Assembly: GCA_001941225.1 (NCBI GenBank)
Contig: MSHM01000019.1
Span: 1 to 64,000 of the forward strand
Direction: 5' to 3'
DNA from: Oscillospiraceae bacterium Zagget12
GTDB lineage: Bacteria > Bacillota > Clostridia > UBA1381
Length of the DNA: 64,000 nucleotides
The notes beneath the pieces were generated by a model. The model saw only the letters and a list, made by a program, of their open reading frames with translations, searched no databases and was not told the DNA's origin. Made by a program: the position numbers and the translations under genes. Of the stretch, positions 41,187-51,432 are shown piece by piece (positions within the stretch are counted from its first letter, which is position 1; every line of letters begins with the position of its first letter).

Positions 41187-43787
41187 ATGAGTGATTACAA
41201 AATCGCCGACGTGCTGAAAAAACGCGTGTCGGCGACAGGGCTTAATTCGGCGCAGGTGACGCAGGCGCGTAAAAAATACGGCGCAAACACACATTCCGAG
41301 CGGCGCGGAATTACCGTCGGCAAATGCGTCGCGAGAGCCTTTATCAATCCGTTTTCGATAATTTTATTCGTACTGGCGATAATTTTGCTCGTCACAAACG
41401 TGCTCCGGCCGGACGGCTATGGGTCGGGATTTACCTCTGTCGGGATTATTATTGTTATGCTTTTGTTAAGCGGTATTGTGCGGCTTTTCGAGGAGCTTCG
41501 CGCAAAGCAGGTCGCCGACCGCTTGACCGATATGACACAGACTACCGTATCCGTTTGCAGAAACGGCGTTTGGCAAAAAATCGGTGCGGAGGAGCTGGTT
41601 GTCGGCGATGTCGTCTGCGTTACGGCAGGAGAGCGCGTTGCGGCGGATATTCGCCTGACCGATACCGAGGATTTATTTGTGTCGCAGTCTGTGATAACGG
41701 GTGAAAGCGGGAGCTTTGAAAAGAGCGCGGAGGCTGTGGCGGGCAATCCCAAAAAAATAAGCGATTACACAAATATCCTATTTCAAGGCACAACCGTCAC
41801 AGGCGGCGCGGGTGTGGGAGTCGTGCAGACGGTCGGCGCGAACACCGTTTACGGCGGATTGGCGATTGACCGCACCGAGCGGCGGGAATTTGACCGAGGC
41901 TCAAGCTCTATCGCCCATGTTTTGATTAAATTTATGGCAATTCTAACACCGATTGTTTTTATCGCCGGAGGAATTACAAAGGGCAGCTGGCTGGAGGCGT
42001 TTTTATTTGCGCTCTCCGTCGCGGTCGGCTTGACGCCCGAAATGCTGCCGATGGTGATAAACGCCTGCCTTGCAAAGGGCAGCTTTCAAATGAGCCGCGA
42101 GCAAACGGTCGTTAAAAACATTAACGCCATGCAGGTGTTGGGCGAAACGGATGTGCTTTGCACGGATAAAACAGGCACGCTCACCGATGATACGGTAACT
42201 CTTGAATATTACATGGACGTTTTGGGAAACGAAAGTCAACGGGTGCTTGACTGCGCGGTTTTAAACAGCAGCTATCACAGCGGCGTGGCAAATCCGCTCG
42301 ACGAGGCAATATTAAAATGCCGCGATATGCCCGCGCTTCGAAATCACTTTAAGGAGCTTTTGGATAAAAGCACGCTTTTGGATGAGCAGCCATTCGATTA
42401 CGAGCATAAATACGCGGGAATATTGCTCGGCGGCTAGAGCGGGAATTTACATATAACAAAGGGAAGTGTCGAAAATGTCGTGTCGCGGTGCCGATACGTT
42501 GAATATCGCGGTGAGATTGTCGCGGTCGGCGGCGATATGTATCAAAGCGTCCGCGCGGTGGTGGACGAGCTGACCGAGGACGGCATGAAGGTTATCGCCG
42601 TCGCGTACAAGAAAACGGCTGCTGATACAATCGAGCGGGACGCGGCGGATTTTACGCTTTTGGGCTATCTCGCGTTTTTTGACCCGCCGAAAGCGAGTGC
42701 TGCCGAGGCGATAGAGCGGCTTAAAAAGCTCAAGGTTGACGTGCGGATTTTAACGGGAGATGATATAAAGACGACAGTTTCCGTATGCTCTCGGCTGGGA
42801 GTGGACACAAGCGCGGTTTTAACGGGCGGCGAGCTTTTGAAAATAAGCGAAAATGATTTGCCGATACGCGTTGAAAATACAAGAGTTTTCGCGGAGCTGA
42901 CCCCGCGTCAAAAATCAGAGATTGTGGAGATTTTGCAGAAAAACGGTCACTGCGTCGGATTTATGGGCGACGGAATGAACGACCTTCCGGCGGAGCTTAA
43001 AGCGAATGTGGGAATTTCCGTGGACACCGCAGCCGAGACGGTAAAGGAGGGCGCGGATATAATACTCCTCAAAAAGGATTTAAACGTATTGGAGCGTGGC
43101 ATAACCGAGGGACGGCGCGCGTTCGCGAATATGACCAAGTACATCAAAATCACCGCCTCGTCCAATTTCGGGAACATCTGCGCGGTGGTCGCGGCAAGTA
43201 TTTTTCTGCCGTTTTTGCCGATGACATCATTGCAGCTGCTCCTTTTGAATTTGCTCTATGATATTCTGTGCCTTATTTTGCCGTGGGATAATGTGGACGC
43301 GGAGCAGCTTGAAAAGCCTATTCAATGGAACGGGAAAAATCTCGGGCGGTTTATGCTGCGCTTCGGATCGATAAGCTCGTGCTTTGATATTTTGACGTTC
43401 GCGTTTTTGTTCTTTATCCTGTGTCCGGCGGTTGCCGGCGGCACGTTTTCAACACTTGATGCGGGCGGACAGCTTGAATTTATCACGCTGTTTCATACCG
43501 GCTGGTTTCTCGAATCGATGTGGACACAGGTGATGATTTTGCATTTGCTGCGCACATCGAAAATTCCGTTTGTTGAAAGCCGGCCGTCGCGCCCCGTATT
43601 TTGGGTGACTATAGCGGGAGTGCTGTTGTTTTCGCTGTTTACGGTCACGCCCGTGGGAGAGCTTTTGGGACTTACGGCAATGCCCATGCCGTATTACGTC
43701 TTTTTGGTGATAGTCGTGCTTTGCTATTTGCTCACCGTGAGCGTCGTCAAAAGCGTGTATTTTAAAAAGCATAAGGAATTATTATAG
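41187..43787 (+). pseudogene. MgtA-type P-type ATPase interrupted by in-frame TAG (42435-42437)
   Basis: ORFs 41187-42437 and 42480-43787 are in the same frame; VLCTDKTGTLTDDTV, GFMGDGMNDLPAELKANVGISVDTAAETVKEGADI; continuous reading ...ILLGG*SGNLHITKGSVENVVSRC... Confidence 0.85.
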
Positions 43788-43799
43788 GAGGTGCGGCTT

Positions 43800-44295
43800 A
43801 TGAGGAAAAATATCGGATTTGTCGGTTTGGACTCCGCCGCGCTATCGCGGATTATCGAAAAATTAAAGTCCGTTCCCTCGGATTTAGCATATACGGCGGA
43901 GCTTACAGCCGCTTTGAAAAATCTGTCAAACGGACAAATACAAACACTGATGATTGAGCGGACAGACGGCGGCGCGGCGGCAAGCGGGGCGGAGATTATT
44001 TGCGGTGAGCTTAAAATATATCCGTTCAAGCGCCGCGTTACACGTTCGGGCGAGGACATAATTTTAACACCCAAGGAATTTGACATACTGCTCTTTCTTG
44101 CCAAAAACCGCGGCGAAATATTTACAAAGGAGCAGATATACCGCGCCGTGTGGGATGCCGAATACTTGATGGACGACAGCAATATTATGGCTTTTATCCG
44201 AAAGCTTCGCAAAAAAAATCGAGCCGCACCCCGACACGCCCGTTTACATACAAACAATCTGGGGTATCGGCTATAAATTCAACGATAAAATTTAA
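43800..44295 (+). pseudogene. OmpR-type winged-helix DNA-binding protein, C-terminus frameshifted at A8
   Basis: LTPKEFDILLFLAKNRGEIFTKEQIYRAVWDAEYLMDDSNIMAFIRKLRKK; with A7 it reads IEPHPDTPVYIQTIWGIGYKFNDKI*. Confidence 0.8.
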
Positions 44296-44388
44296 AAATT
44301 CTAACCGAAACGCAAGGAAATCGCAAGGGTTTAACCATGTGATTACACCTGCGTTTTTTGTATAATAAAATCGTAAGGGGGCGATTGC

Positions 44389-45066
44389 ATGACTTACTCG
44401 GATTTTGCACTGCGAATTATTCTTTCGCTTATCCTCGGCTTTGCCGTGGGACTTGAGCGGCAGCTGACGGGGCATACGGCGGGAATACGCATAAACGTAC
44501 TCATTTCAATGGGCGCGTGCTTTTTTACGCTGTTTCCGCTTCTGTTTGATTCTGAACAGACGTTTCGCGTGGCGGCGGCGATAATTCAAGGCGTGGGTTT
44601 TCTTTGCAGCGGCGTGATATTCAAAGAAAGCGCGTCCGTGCGCGGCATGAACACGGCGGCGACGCTTTGGTGTACGGCGGCAATCGGAGTGCTTGCAAGC
44701 TCGGGCAAGCTTTTCGCGGCAGGGACAGCCGCAGGGATATTGATTCTATCCAATTTGGCGTTGCGTCCGCTGGCACGGAAAATACGCCCTGTCGCCGCCG
44801 ATGAGGAATCCGAAAAGGTGTATCGAATTTCCGTTACCTGTCAGGAGAGCGCGGAGCATGATATTCGTATGCTTCTTATCAACAGTAATTCATGTAAAAC
44901 GCTGTACCTGACAAATCTCGAAAGCGGAGATGTTGTCGGCGATAAGGCGGAAATTATTGCCGAGTACAATTCAATCGGCAAATCAAAAAATCGTGCGCTT
45001 GAAACTATCGTCGGTCAGATATTAAGTCTGCCCGAGGTAGTAAGTGCCGGATGGGAGGTATTGTGA
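44389..45066 (+). CDS. MgtC/SapB family membrane protein
   Basis: LILGFAVGLERQLTGHTAGIRINVLISMGACFFTL, GVGFLCSGVIFKESASVRGMNTAATLWCTAAIG. Confidence 0.9.
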   Translation: MTYSDFALRIILSLILGFAVGLERQLTGHTAGIRINVLISMGACFFTLFPLLFDSEQTFRVAAAIIQGVGFLCSGVIFKESASVRGMNTAATLWCTAAIGVLASSGKLFAAGTAAGILILSNLALRPLARKIRPVAADEESEKVYRISVTCQESAEHDIRMLLINSNSCKTLYLTNLESGDVVGDKAEIIAEYNSIGKSKNRALETIVGQILSLPEVVSAGWEVL

Positions 45067-45067
45067 A

Positions 45068-45790
45068 ATGAACAATAAGAAAAAGCGTGTAAATCTGCAA
45101 AGGACGGTTGAAAAAACCGTTATCCGTGATGAACAAAACAGCCGCATCACATTCGCGGCGACAAACCCGACAGGCGCGGTGCTTGAACGTCTGCACTCTA
45201 AATTAACGGGTTTGAACGAAGAGGCGGTTGAGGCAAGCCGCTCGGTAAACGGCACCAACCGCGTCGCCAAAGAAAAGCAGAAAACACTCGCCGAGCGTCT
45301 TGCGGGAGCGTTTATCAATCCGTTTACCGCGATTTTGTTTTGCTTGGCGATTGTGTCCGCCGTTACGGATATGATATTTCCGACGCTGGGCTTGTTCGGC
45401 TGTGTGCCGGAGGATTTCGATTGTCTGACGGTCGTGATAATTCTTACCATGGTTGCGATTTCGGGCGTTTTGCGTTTTGTGCAGGAATCAAGAAGCGGCA
45501 GCGCGGCGGAGAAACTTTTGGATATGATTACCACTACCTGTACCGTTACCCGAGAACACGCGCCAAAGGATGAAATCCCGCTTGATGAGGTAGTGGTTGG
45601 CGACATCGTACATCTCTCGGCAGGCGATATGATTCCCGCCGACGTGCGGATTTTGGAGGCAAAGGACCTTTTCGTAAGTCAGGCAGGCCTTACGGGCGAG
45701 AGTGAGCCTATCGAAAAGACACCGTTTGTAGCAGATAAATCCGATTCCGTGACCGACTATACAAACATATTGAAAATGTTCTTTTCATAA
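45068..45790 (+). pseudogene. Second MgtA-type ATPase, N-terminal fragment only
   Basis: AGAFINPFTAILFCLAIVSAVTDMIFP, DLFVSQAGLTGESEPIEKTPF; truncated right after DYTNI. Confidence 0.85.
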
Positions 45791-45805
45791 TGTAAATCCT
45801 CCTGC

Positions 45806-48800
45806 TTAATAGATATAGTCCGGAGCCAGTATCGACATAAGCTCCTTGTCGTGGTTGTAGACCACACTTGACTCATTGTCAAAAATCATCGTCGCGCCGC
45901 CCTCGCGTGTGTACGGCTCCCAATTCGGAACGCCCTCGCCGTTCGGGTCGCCTGTCTTTGCGAAATTTATCCACGCTTGACTCATAACGTCCGACAGAGC
46001 CTTTGCCTCGTCAACATCTCCGCTTACCGAGGTTTTATCAATATTATTGAACACAAACGGGATTTCCGCCGTATGATATGATGTTCCCCACGTAAACACA
46101 TACGAGTAAACGGGCGCGCCGCCTTGGTCGGCTTTATGAGCCGTCAGCTTTAATATAGGCAGCCGTATCAGCGTCGAATCCACATAAAGCGCGGAGGTTG
46201 CCGTCTCGTTCGGATAAGCCTCGGCAAAGGCAACGGCTACCGCATCGGCGTTATCGCCGTATTTTTCCGTCATTGCCGCACTAAGCTTATCATCGCTCAT
46301 TTCCTCATCGGGGTTCGCAAGACCGCCGCTGCCCCAAACCGTCCATTCGTTAAGGTTGGAGCCGATAAGCAAGGGTATATCGTAGCCCGCCTCGGCAAAC
46401 GAATCCTCCGTTACGGGGCTTGTAGGGATATAGTCGCCGTCAACAACAGGCTCCCACAGGAGTGAATAACCGTTTACAAATTCCTCGTATATCCCCAATT
46501 CCTCTGCCGTTTTCACTAAAGCGGTATCGGATGCCGCCGCAAGCTCGTCATACGGTATGGTTTGCAATTCTTCGATATTGTCCTCCGAGATTCCCAACTC
46601 ATCAAGAATTACCTCGGTCAAACGGCCGCTTACCTCCTGTGAGGTGAATTTCGCGCCCATATTTTCCGTCGCGCCGCTCTCAACAATGCCCTTGTGGAAC
46701 AGTCCCTTTGCATACGGACTTGTCATAAGCGCCAACACCTTTGCGCCGCCGCCCGATTCGCCGAACACGGTGACATTATCCGGATCGCCGCCGAACTGCT
46801 CAATATTGTCTTGAATCCATTGGAGTGCCACAACAATATCGGTAATGCCGACATTTGCCGAATATTTGTATTTTTCATCATAAGCCGATAAATCCAAGTG
46901 TCCGAGTGCGTTTAATCTGTGATTTATCGAAACAACAACCATATCGCCCTTTTTGCTCAAATTCTCGCCGTCATATGTCGGACTTGCGATAGATGAACCG
47001 GTCGAAAATCCGCCGCCGTGCAGCCATACCATTACCGCGCGTTTTTCGCCGTCGTTTACGCCGGGTGTCCATATGTTTAGGTTCTGACAATTTTCGTCCG
47101 CGCCCTCGTTTACGCCCGACTGCGGTGAAATTGCGCCGTAGGAATACGCGGTTTTTACGCCGTCCCAGCTTTCAACCGAATGTGCGGGAACAAACCGCTC
47201 GTCCGCCTCGGCATAGGGAATGCCGTGGTAGGTGTAAATATTGTTGCTAATGTAACCCTGAACGGTGCCCGCAGATGTTTCGACAACCGCCAAATCCGCT
47301 CCCGCTCTTACCGAGGAATATTCCTCATCTGTTACGGCATCGCCCCACGTAACAGCGTCATTTCCTGGCTTAGCGTTTACCTCGATATACGCGAATTGTT
47401 CATCAGCCGCGCCGTGCCAATTCATAATGCCCGCTTGTGTGGTTATAACGTCACCCGCAGTTATTACCTGAACGTCGCCGTCTTCCTCTTGATAAAAGCC
47501 TGTTCCGTCAGTTACAAGCAAAATCCCGCCGCTTTCGTGTGAATGCCATGCTGTTCTTGCGCCCACTTCCATGGTGTAATAATCAACCTCGGGGCAGTTA
47601 TACACGTCCTCATATTCCACAAGCACATTTTTGTGAATTGTACCGGTATAGCCGTCCGCCGTAAATTCTTCACCCATATCAAACATCGTCTCGCCTGTTT
47701 CACGTATTGTGCCGTTTTCAAGAGCCTCCGCGACCGCCGATAAATACTCATCGTCGGAAACCTTTTCAAACCAATTCGTGGTTCCCGCATTGGGATTTAC
47801 GCTGATTGCGATATGCGCAAACCAACTGTCATTTATAGCCGAATGGAAGTGACGCTTGCCGGGCGGAATAAATATAACGTCACCCGCCTGCATAATTCTT
47901 GCCGGCTCACCCTCAATTCCGAGTACGCCGACACCCTCGGTAACAAGCAAAATCTGCCCGCCGTCGTGATAGTGCCAATCTGTTCTTGTACACGGCTCAA
48001 AGGTTACCTGTCCGAACGACGGTATTTGCATATCCTCATCATATGATGTTAGGAAATTTAAATACGATTGACCCGTAAACCATGCGCCCGCGGGGTTTAC
48101 ATCGCCTTGTCCGAACACATTTTCTATCGTGTCCGCGTCGATTATCGTGACCGTCTGCGATTCCTGCGACCAAAGGACTGTATATCCGAAACTTTCGGCG
48201 ATAAATCTAATCGGGAGCATTGTGCGGTCGTTGATGATTACGGGCGCAACATCAAGCTCGTTTGCAGTACTGTTTAAATATGCCGTTGTACTGCCGATTG
48301 TAAGCGTGATGACATCTCCGTTATACGAAAGTGTTGCCGTGCTTGTACCGCCGTTCCAATCGACGCTGCCGCCTATAGTTTCAACGAACGCTCTTATCGG
48401 CAACAACGTTCTGTCGTCCACAATAACCGGTGCTGTGCCGTTATCGTCAATATTGTTGTCAACACCGTTTACGGTCATAACAGGATTGCCTATCTGCATT
48501 GTTATTGTTGTATTCTCCGCCGCATCGCTTGTTGTTTCCTCAATAGCCGCCGCCAGAGTGCCGCGCATATTGAGTGTTCTCGGGAAACCGTTATACGGAG
48601 CCGTCAAAAGCGGAACCGCAAGCATCATATCCGCCGTGTTTCCCGCGGCAAGGCTTTCCGCGACCTTCGCGGGAATTTCATCCTCGCGTCCGCCCTCGGC
48701 GGTCATTACTGCAATGTCAATCAATGCCTGCACCGCCGCATTATCGGAGGTAGGAATTTCCGTTCCGGCTATAACGGCCTCTGTTGCCGCGTTTAAAAGC

Positions 48801-49741
48801 TCCTGCGTTGCCGCGTCAAGATTCGCGTCTATATACCCGTCTGTATCATCGGCTTTGAAATGGTCGAATATCGCAAGAATTTCCTCGGAATCACTGCTGT
48901 ATGAGGTTTCGACGGTATTTTCGGAAATTTCAGGCTCCGGTGACGGGCTCTCATTAAGCTCAACCGTTGATGAGTTTATAACCTCCAAGGCAAGCTCTGT
49001 TTTTTCCGCGCCGTTATATTCCTCATTTAAAAGCATTGCCGCGCGGAGCATATCCTTATCGTGACCGACATTTAAATTGCCGCTCACATGACCGCTTAAT
49101 TGGCTTGCGCAATTACCGTTCGCCGCTATGGTACACAGCGTTAAAAATTCTCTTGTGTAAAGCGACAGTCCACTCCTATTATAGAAATCACCAAAACATA
49201 TACCCGAAAGATACAGGGTTTGCATTTTCAAGGATTCTTCCATATCATCGGTTATCGTGCCAATCTGGGATCCGAAAAGGTATCTTTGAACCGCAAGACC
49301 TTTATCGTACCGCTCATCCTCGCTCCAAGTAATTCGGCTTGAATACTCCGTATCCTCACCGAGCGCGGCAAGAGCCGTGTCCGCCGCGTCAAGTGCGTCC
49401 GCCGCGCGGGTAATTCCGCAATACGCGCCGCTGTGATAGATAGCCTCCTTTATCTCAACCGCGCTTACGCCGTCATTTAACGCCGATTCTATTTCGTTGG
49501 CAAGTAAATCAAACCGGTGATTTGCGGTCATTGTTACAAGAGTGGATAAATGCTGTTCTTTCTTATCCAAATGCTCATTCACAAAATCAGTCCTTTCATC
49601 GTCGGTCATTTGTGTCAATGCCTGCGCCGGCACCGCAGAATCAGCGGAGTAAATATCATCGCTTAGCGCAAAGGTATTTACCGCGCAGCTCGCTGTAATC
49701 GCTGCCGCTGTCAGTGTCGATATAATACATTTCATTTTCAT
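45806..49741 (-). CDS. Secreted multidomain protein: CMD-like repeats, copper-amine-oxidase-like stalk, two cupins, type-B carboxylesterase
   Basis: Signal peptide MKMKCIISTLTAAAITASCAVNTFA; CMD-like segments; DDRTLLPIRAFVETIGGSVDW stalk; WHYHDGGQILLVTEGVG and WHSHESGGILLVTDGTG cupins; VFGESGGGAKVLALM esterase nucleophile elbow. Confidence 0.85.
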   Translation of the reverse strand: MKMKCIISTLTAAAITASCAVNTFALSDDIYSADSAVPAQALTQMTDDERTDFVNEHLDKKEQHLSTLVTMTANHRFDLLANEIESALNDGVSAVEIKEAIYHSGAYCGITRAADALDAADTALAALGEDTEYSSRITWSEDERYDKGLAVQRYLFGSQIGTITDDMEESLKMQTLYLSGICFGDFYNRSGLSLYTREFLTLCTIAANGNCASQLSGHVSGNLNVGHDKDMLRAAMLLNEEYNGAEKTELALEVINSSTVELNESPSPEPEISENTVETSYSSDSEEILAIFDHFKADDTDGYIDANLDAATQELLNAATEAVIAGTEIPTSDNAAVQALIDIAVMTAEGGREDEIPAKVAESLAAGNTADMMLAVPLLTAPYNGFPRTLNMRGTLAAAIEETTSDAAENTTITMQIGNPVMTVNGVDNNIDDNGTAPVIVDDRTLLPIRAFVETIGGSVDWNGGTSTATLSYNGDVITLTIGSTTAYLNSTANELDVAPVIINDRTMLPIRFIAESFGYTVLWSQESQTVTIIDADTIENVFGQGDVNPAGAWFTGQSYLNFLTSYDEDMQIPSFGQVTFEPCTRTDWHYHDGGQILLVTEGVGVLGIEGEPARIMQAGDVIFIPPGKRHFHSAINDSWFAHIAISVNPNAGTTNWFEKVSDDEYLSAVAEALENGTIRETGETMFDMGEEFTADGYTGTIHKNVLVEYEDVYNCPEVDYYTMEVGARTAWHSHESGGILLVTDGTGFYQEEDGDVQVITAGDVITTQAGIMNWHGAADEQFAYIEVNAKPGNDAVTWGDAVTDEEYSSVRAGADLAVVETSAGTVQGYISNNIYTYHGIPYAEADERFVPAHSVESWDGVKTAYSYGAISPQSGVNEGADENCQNLNIWTPGVNDGEKRAVMVWLHGGGFSTGSSIASPTYDGENLSKKGDMVVVSINHRLNALGHLDLSAYDEKYKYSANVGITDIVVALQWIQDNIEQFGGDPDNVTVFGESGGGAKVLALMTSPYAKGLFHKGIVESGATENMGAKFTSQEVSGRLTEVILDELGISEDNIEELQTIPYDELAAASDTALVKTAEELGIYEEFVNGYSLLWEPVVDGDYIPTSPVTEDSFAEAGYDIPLLIGSNLNEWTVWGSGGLANPDEEMSDDKLSAAMTEKYGDNADAVAVAFAEAYPNETATSALYVDSTLIRLPILKLTAHKADQGGAPVYSYVFTWGTSYHTAEIPFVFNNIDKTSVSGDVDEAKALSDVMSQAWINFAKTGDPNGEGVPNWEPYTREGGATMIFDNESSVVYNHDKELMSILAPDYIY

Positions 49742-50534
49742 TGTATTTCGTTTCCTTTCTGTACTTGCTTTGTTCGTTCGCCTCAACAATTTCATTTAAG
49801 CGTATGTTCGGATTATGATACCGCGCATCGGGGTTTATTTCCCCGATATTGAGCCGGATCGCGTATTCGGGGCAATGGTGTACGCACGCCATACACATTT
49901 GACAATTTTCGGACGTGTTGACCGCCCGCTGATTTTCAAGATGAATACATCCGGCGGGACAAACCTTAGTGCAAATGCCGCACCCGATACAGCTTGATGT
50001 GATATGATATATCGCCTTATCCATATTAGCGACAACATACCTGTTTCGCCTGACAAATTCATTATGCCAAGCAATATCCTCATCGGTTACGGGGCTTATG
50101 AATTTGCGGCGAGCGTCAATGTCGCGCCTTATCGCCGCAATCTGTTCCGGAATTTTCTTTGCCGCCGCTGTTTTTACCTGCTCCGCCATATCAAAGGACG
50201 GCAGGAAATTATCAACTGTCAATAAAACATTGATATAGTCGGCGGATTTTTCTATACTCACCAAAAATTCCTGCGCCCATTTCGCCGCGCCCGCGTGTCT
50301 GTTGCCGTAGGTAAGAATTATATAAAAGTAATCCGTCACAAATTCCGTGTTTTTCAAAAAATCCTTGACCATCATCGGCATCTCATGCCCGTATACGGGG
50401 CATACAATGCCGATTTTCTCGGCACTGTATATCTGTACGCTTTTATGAATTGCCTGAGGTATGCTTATTAAATCGGTGTCAAGCTCTTTTGCCGCATATA
50501 GGCTGTTGCCTGTTCCCGTAAAGTAAAATATCAT
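49656..50534 (-). CDS. EFR1-type flavodoxin-like/4Fe-4S ferredoxin protein
   Basis: IFYFTGTGNSLYAAKEL; CIGCGICTKVCPAGCI and CQMCMACVHHCPEYAI. Confidence 0.9.
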   Translation of the reverse strand: MIFYFTGTGNSLYAAKELDTDLISIPQAIHKSVQIYSAEKIGIVCPVYGHEMPMMVKDFLKNTEFVTDYFYIILTYGNRHAGAAKWAQEFLVSIEKSADYINVLLTVDNFLPSFDMAEQVKTAAAKKIPEQIAAIRRDIDARRKFISPVTDEDIAWHNEFVRRNRYVVANMDKAIYHITSSCIGCGICTKVCPAGCIHLENQRAVNTSENCQMCMACVHHCPEYAIRLNIGEINPDARYHNPNIRLNEIVEANEQSKYRKETKYNENEMYYIDTDSGSDYSELRGKYLCAKR

Positions 50535-50555
50535 ACTGCATACCTCCCGCCGCTT

Positions 50556-51410
50556 TTATTCGTGGATTTTCCAACCGTGTATCATTTTCACAAACGCGGG
50601 GTCAAAGTGGTTTACAATCTCGCTTTTGCCCATATCGAGCGCAGAGATTTTTGCCATATCCTCATCGGAAAGTGCGAAGTCGAACACATTTATATTTTCC
50701 TCGATTCGCTCCTTGTGGACGGATTTCGGAATCACGACAACACCTCTTTGAATATTCCATCTTAACGCCACCTGCGCGGCGGTTTTTCCGTATTTCGCGC
50801 CGATTTCCGTAAGCACGGGATGTGTAAATATTCCGTAATTGCCCTCGGCGAACGGTCCCCACGCCTCGGGCGTTACGCCGTATTTCTTCATCGTTTCAAG
50901 CGCGTTTTCTTGCGCAAAGAACGGGTGCAGCTCAACCTGATTTACGGCGGGGATAACGTCTACGGTTTCGCAAATATCCGCAAGCACGTGAGGATAGAAG
51001 TTGCACACGCCTATTGCGCGGAGTTTGCCCGCTTTATACGCGTCCTCCATCGCGCGGTACGCACCGATATAATCATTCATCGGCTGATGAATTAAATACA
51101 GGTCGATATAATCAACGCCGAGCTTGTTCATTGAGGTTTCTATTGCTTTTTTCGCGCTGTCATAGCTTGTCATATCCTGCACCCACAGCTTTGTCGTGAT
51201 AAACAGCTCCTCACGCGGTACGCCGCATTTTTTAATCGCATTCCCGACAGCCTCCTCGTTCATATATGCCGCCGCTGTGTCAATAAGCCTGTATCCCGAC
51301 GCAATCGCGTTAAGCACCGCTTTTTCACATACCGCAGGGTCGGGCACCTGAAACACTCCGAATCCTAAGATAGGCATTTTTACTCCGTTGTTTAATGTTA
51401 CGTATTCCAT
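50556..51410 (-). CDS. Aldo/keto reductase
   Basis: LNNGVKMPILGFGVFQV, GYRLIDTAAAYMNEEAVGNAI, DLYLIHQP, VVIPKSVHKERI. Confidence 0.95.
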   Translation of the reverse strand: MEYVTLNNGVKMPILGFGVFQVPDPAVCEKAVLNAIASGYRLIDTAAAYMNEEAVGNAIKKCGVPREELFITTKLWVQDMTSYDSAKKAIETSMNKLGVDYIDLYLIHQPMNDYIGAYRAMEDAYKAGKLRAIGVCNFYPHVLADICETVDVIPAVNQVELHPFFAQENALETMKKYGVTPEAWGPFAEGNYGIFTHPVLTEIGAKYGKTAAQVALRWNIQRGVVVIPKSVHKERIEENINVFDFALSDEDMAKISALDMGKSEIVNHFDPAFVKMIHGWKIHE

Positions 51411-51432
51411 AGTTATAATCTCCTTTATTGAT

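Noticed and set aside
38156-42437. Genome-wide TAG recoding
   Set aside because: TAG terminates several intact genes here (ECF sigma factor at 13126, Ser/Tyr protein at 27962, SigB/F/G-type sigma at 31222), so the in-frame TAGs are more likely mutations.
46462-49332. Plus-strand ORFs (e.g. 48129-49064, 311 aa) opposite the megaprotein
   Set aside because: Antisense to a well-supported CDS; no RBS or domain signature; expected mirror of biased codon usage.
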